From Clostridiales bacterium UBA6330 (GTDB lineage: Bacteria; Bacillota; Clostridia; Oscillospirales; CAG-272): 6,707 bases of DNA. How positions within the stretch are numbered: the stretch's first letter is position 1; each line of letters starts with the position of its first letter. A model generated the notes under the pieces. It did no database searches, was not told where the DNA came from, and saw only the letters and a program-made list of their open reading frames with translations. Location: positions 359 to 7,065 of the forward strand of contig DJSQ01000054.1 in NCBI GenBank assembly GCA_002438075.1, in the 5' to 3' direction. Shown here piece after piece: positions 6,614-6,707 of this stretch. A program made the translations under genes and the position numbers.

Positions 6614-6707
6614 CCTTACTCGGATGCCGACAGAAAGCCGCAGACGGTTGTATGGAATGTCACCCGTTAGGGGGCTGTAGGTGTTCGACCCTTACACGAG
6701 TGCCGAG
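6614..6707 (-). repeat. Intergenic repeat, right copy, inverted relative to the left end
   Basis: Read on the minus strand from 6707, this stretch starts CTCGGCACTCGTGTAAGGG, continues through TACAGCCCCC, TAACGGGTG and CAACCG, and reaches a second TCGGCATCCGAGTAAGG at 6630-6614. It matches bases 12-92 of the window in the same order at roughly three quarters identity. The two TCGGCA modules are about 76 bases apart here and about 110 in the left copy, because the left one has an extra block of about 34 bases. No coding frame is supported. The copy may continue past the window edge. Confidence 0.7.

Overview
The window is about 60% GC chromosomal DNA that looks like an uncultured or gut-type member of the Clostridia (low-confidence placement). 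The reasons are strong Shine-Dalgarno sites (AAAGGAG, AAGGAG, GGGGAGGA), sigma-A-type promoters with TG-extended -10 boxes, a BspA-like leucine-rich-repeat lipoprotein, a clostridial-style RluA-family enzyme and a DUF3810 membrane metalloprotease-like protein. No phage, transposase, CRISPR, tRNA or rRNA signal was found.

Layout. Bases 1-167 hold no gene but carry an intergenic repeat with a partial second copy. Bases 168-2193 hold two minus-strand genes forming a translationally coupled pair: an RluA-family pseudouridine synthase (2193-1267), then a DUF3810 protein with an HELAH motif (1277-168), overlapping by 11 bases. Bases 2194-2396 are a divergent promoter region, with one well-formed sigma-A promoter facing left (rluA-like gene) and one facing right (lipoprotein gene). 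The plus-strand genes are a BspA-like lipoprotein (2397-3812), an apparently cytoplasmic family 20 glycoside hydrolase (3911-5779) with an Asp-Glu catalytic pair, and a TetR-type regulator (5951-6526) behind a textbook TTGACA-17-TATAAT promoter. After it come a 22-bp perfect hairpin (6545-6589) and, to the window end, a second, inverted copy of the repeat found at the left end.

How the genes may work together. The left pair is ordinary housekeeping: RNA modification plus a membrane protein of unknown role. On the right, a surface lipoprotein and an intracellular hexosaminidase 98 bases apart could be co-transcribed by read-through, since no terminator is visible between them. A link to host or dietary amino-sugar glycans is only inferred. 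The TetR gene has its own promoter, with small repeats around it that could be operator sites; its target is unknown.

I do not see a clearly new biological system. The least explained items are the related repeats at the two window ends and the large hairpin, whose U-rich side points leftward rather than in the direction of the gene it follows.
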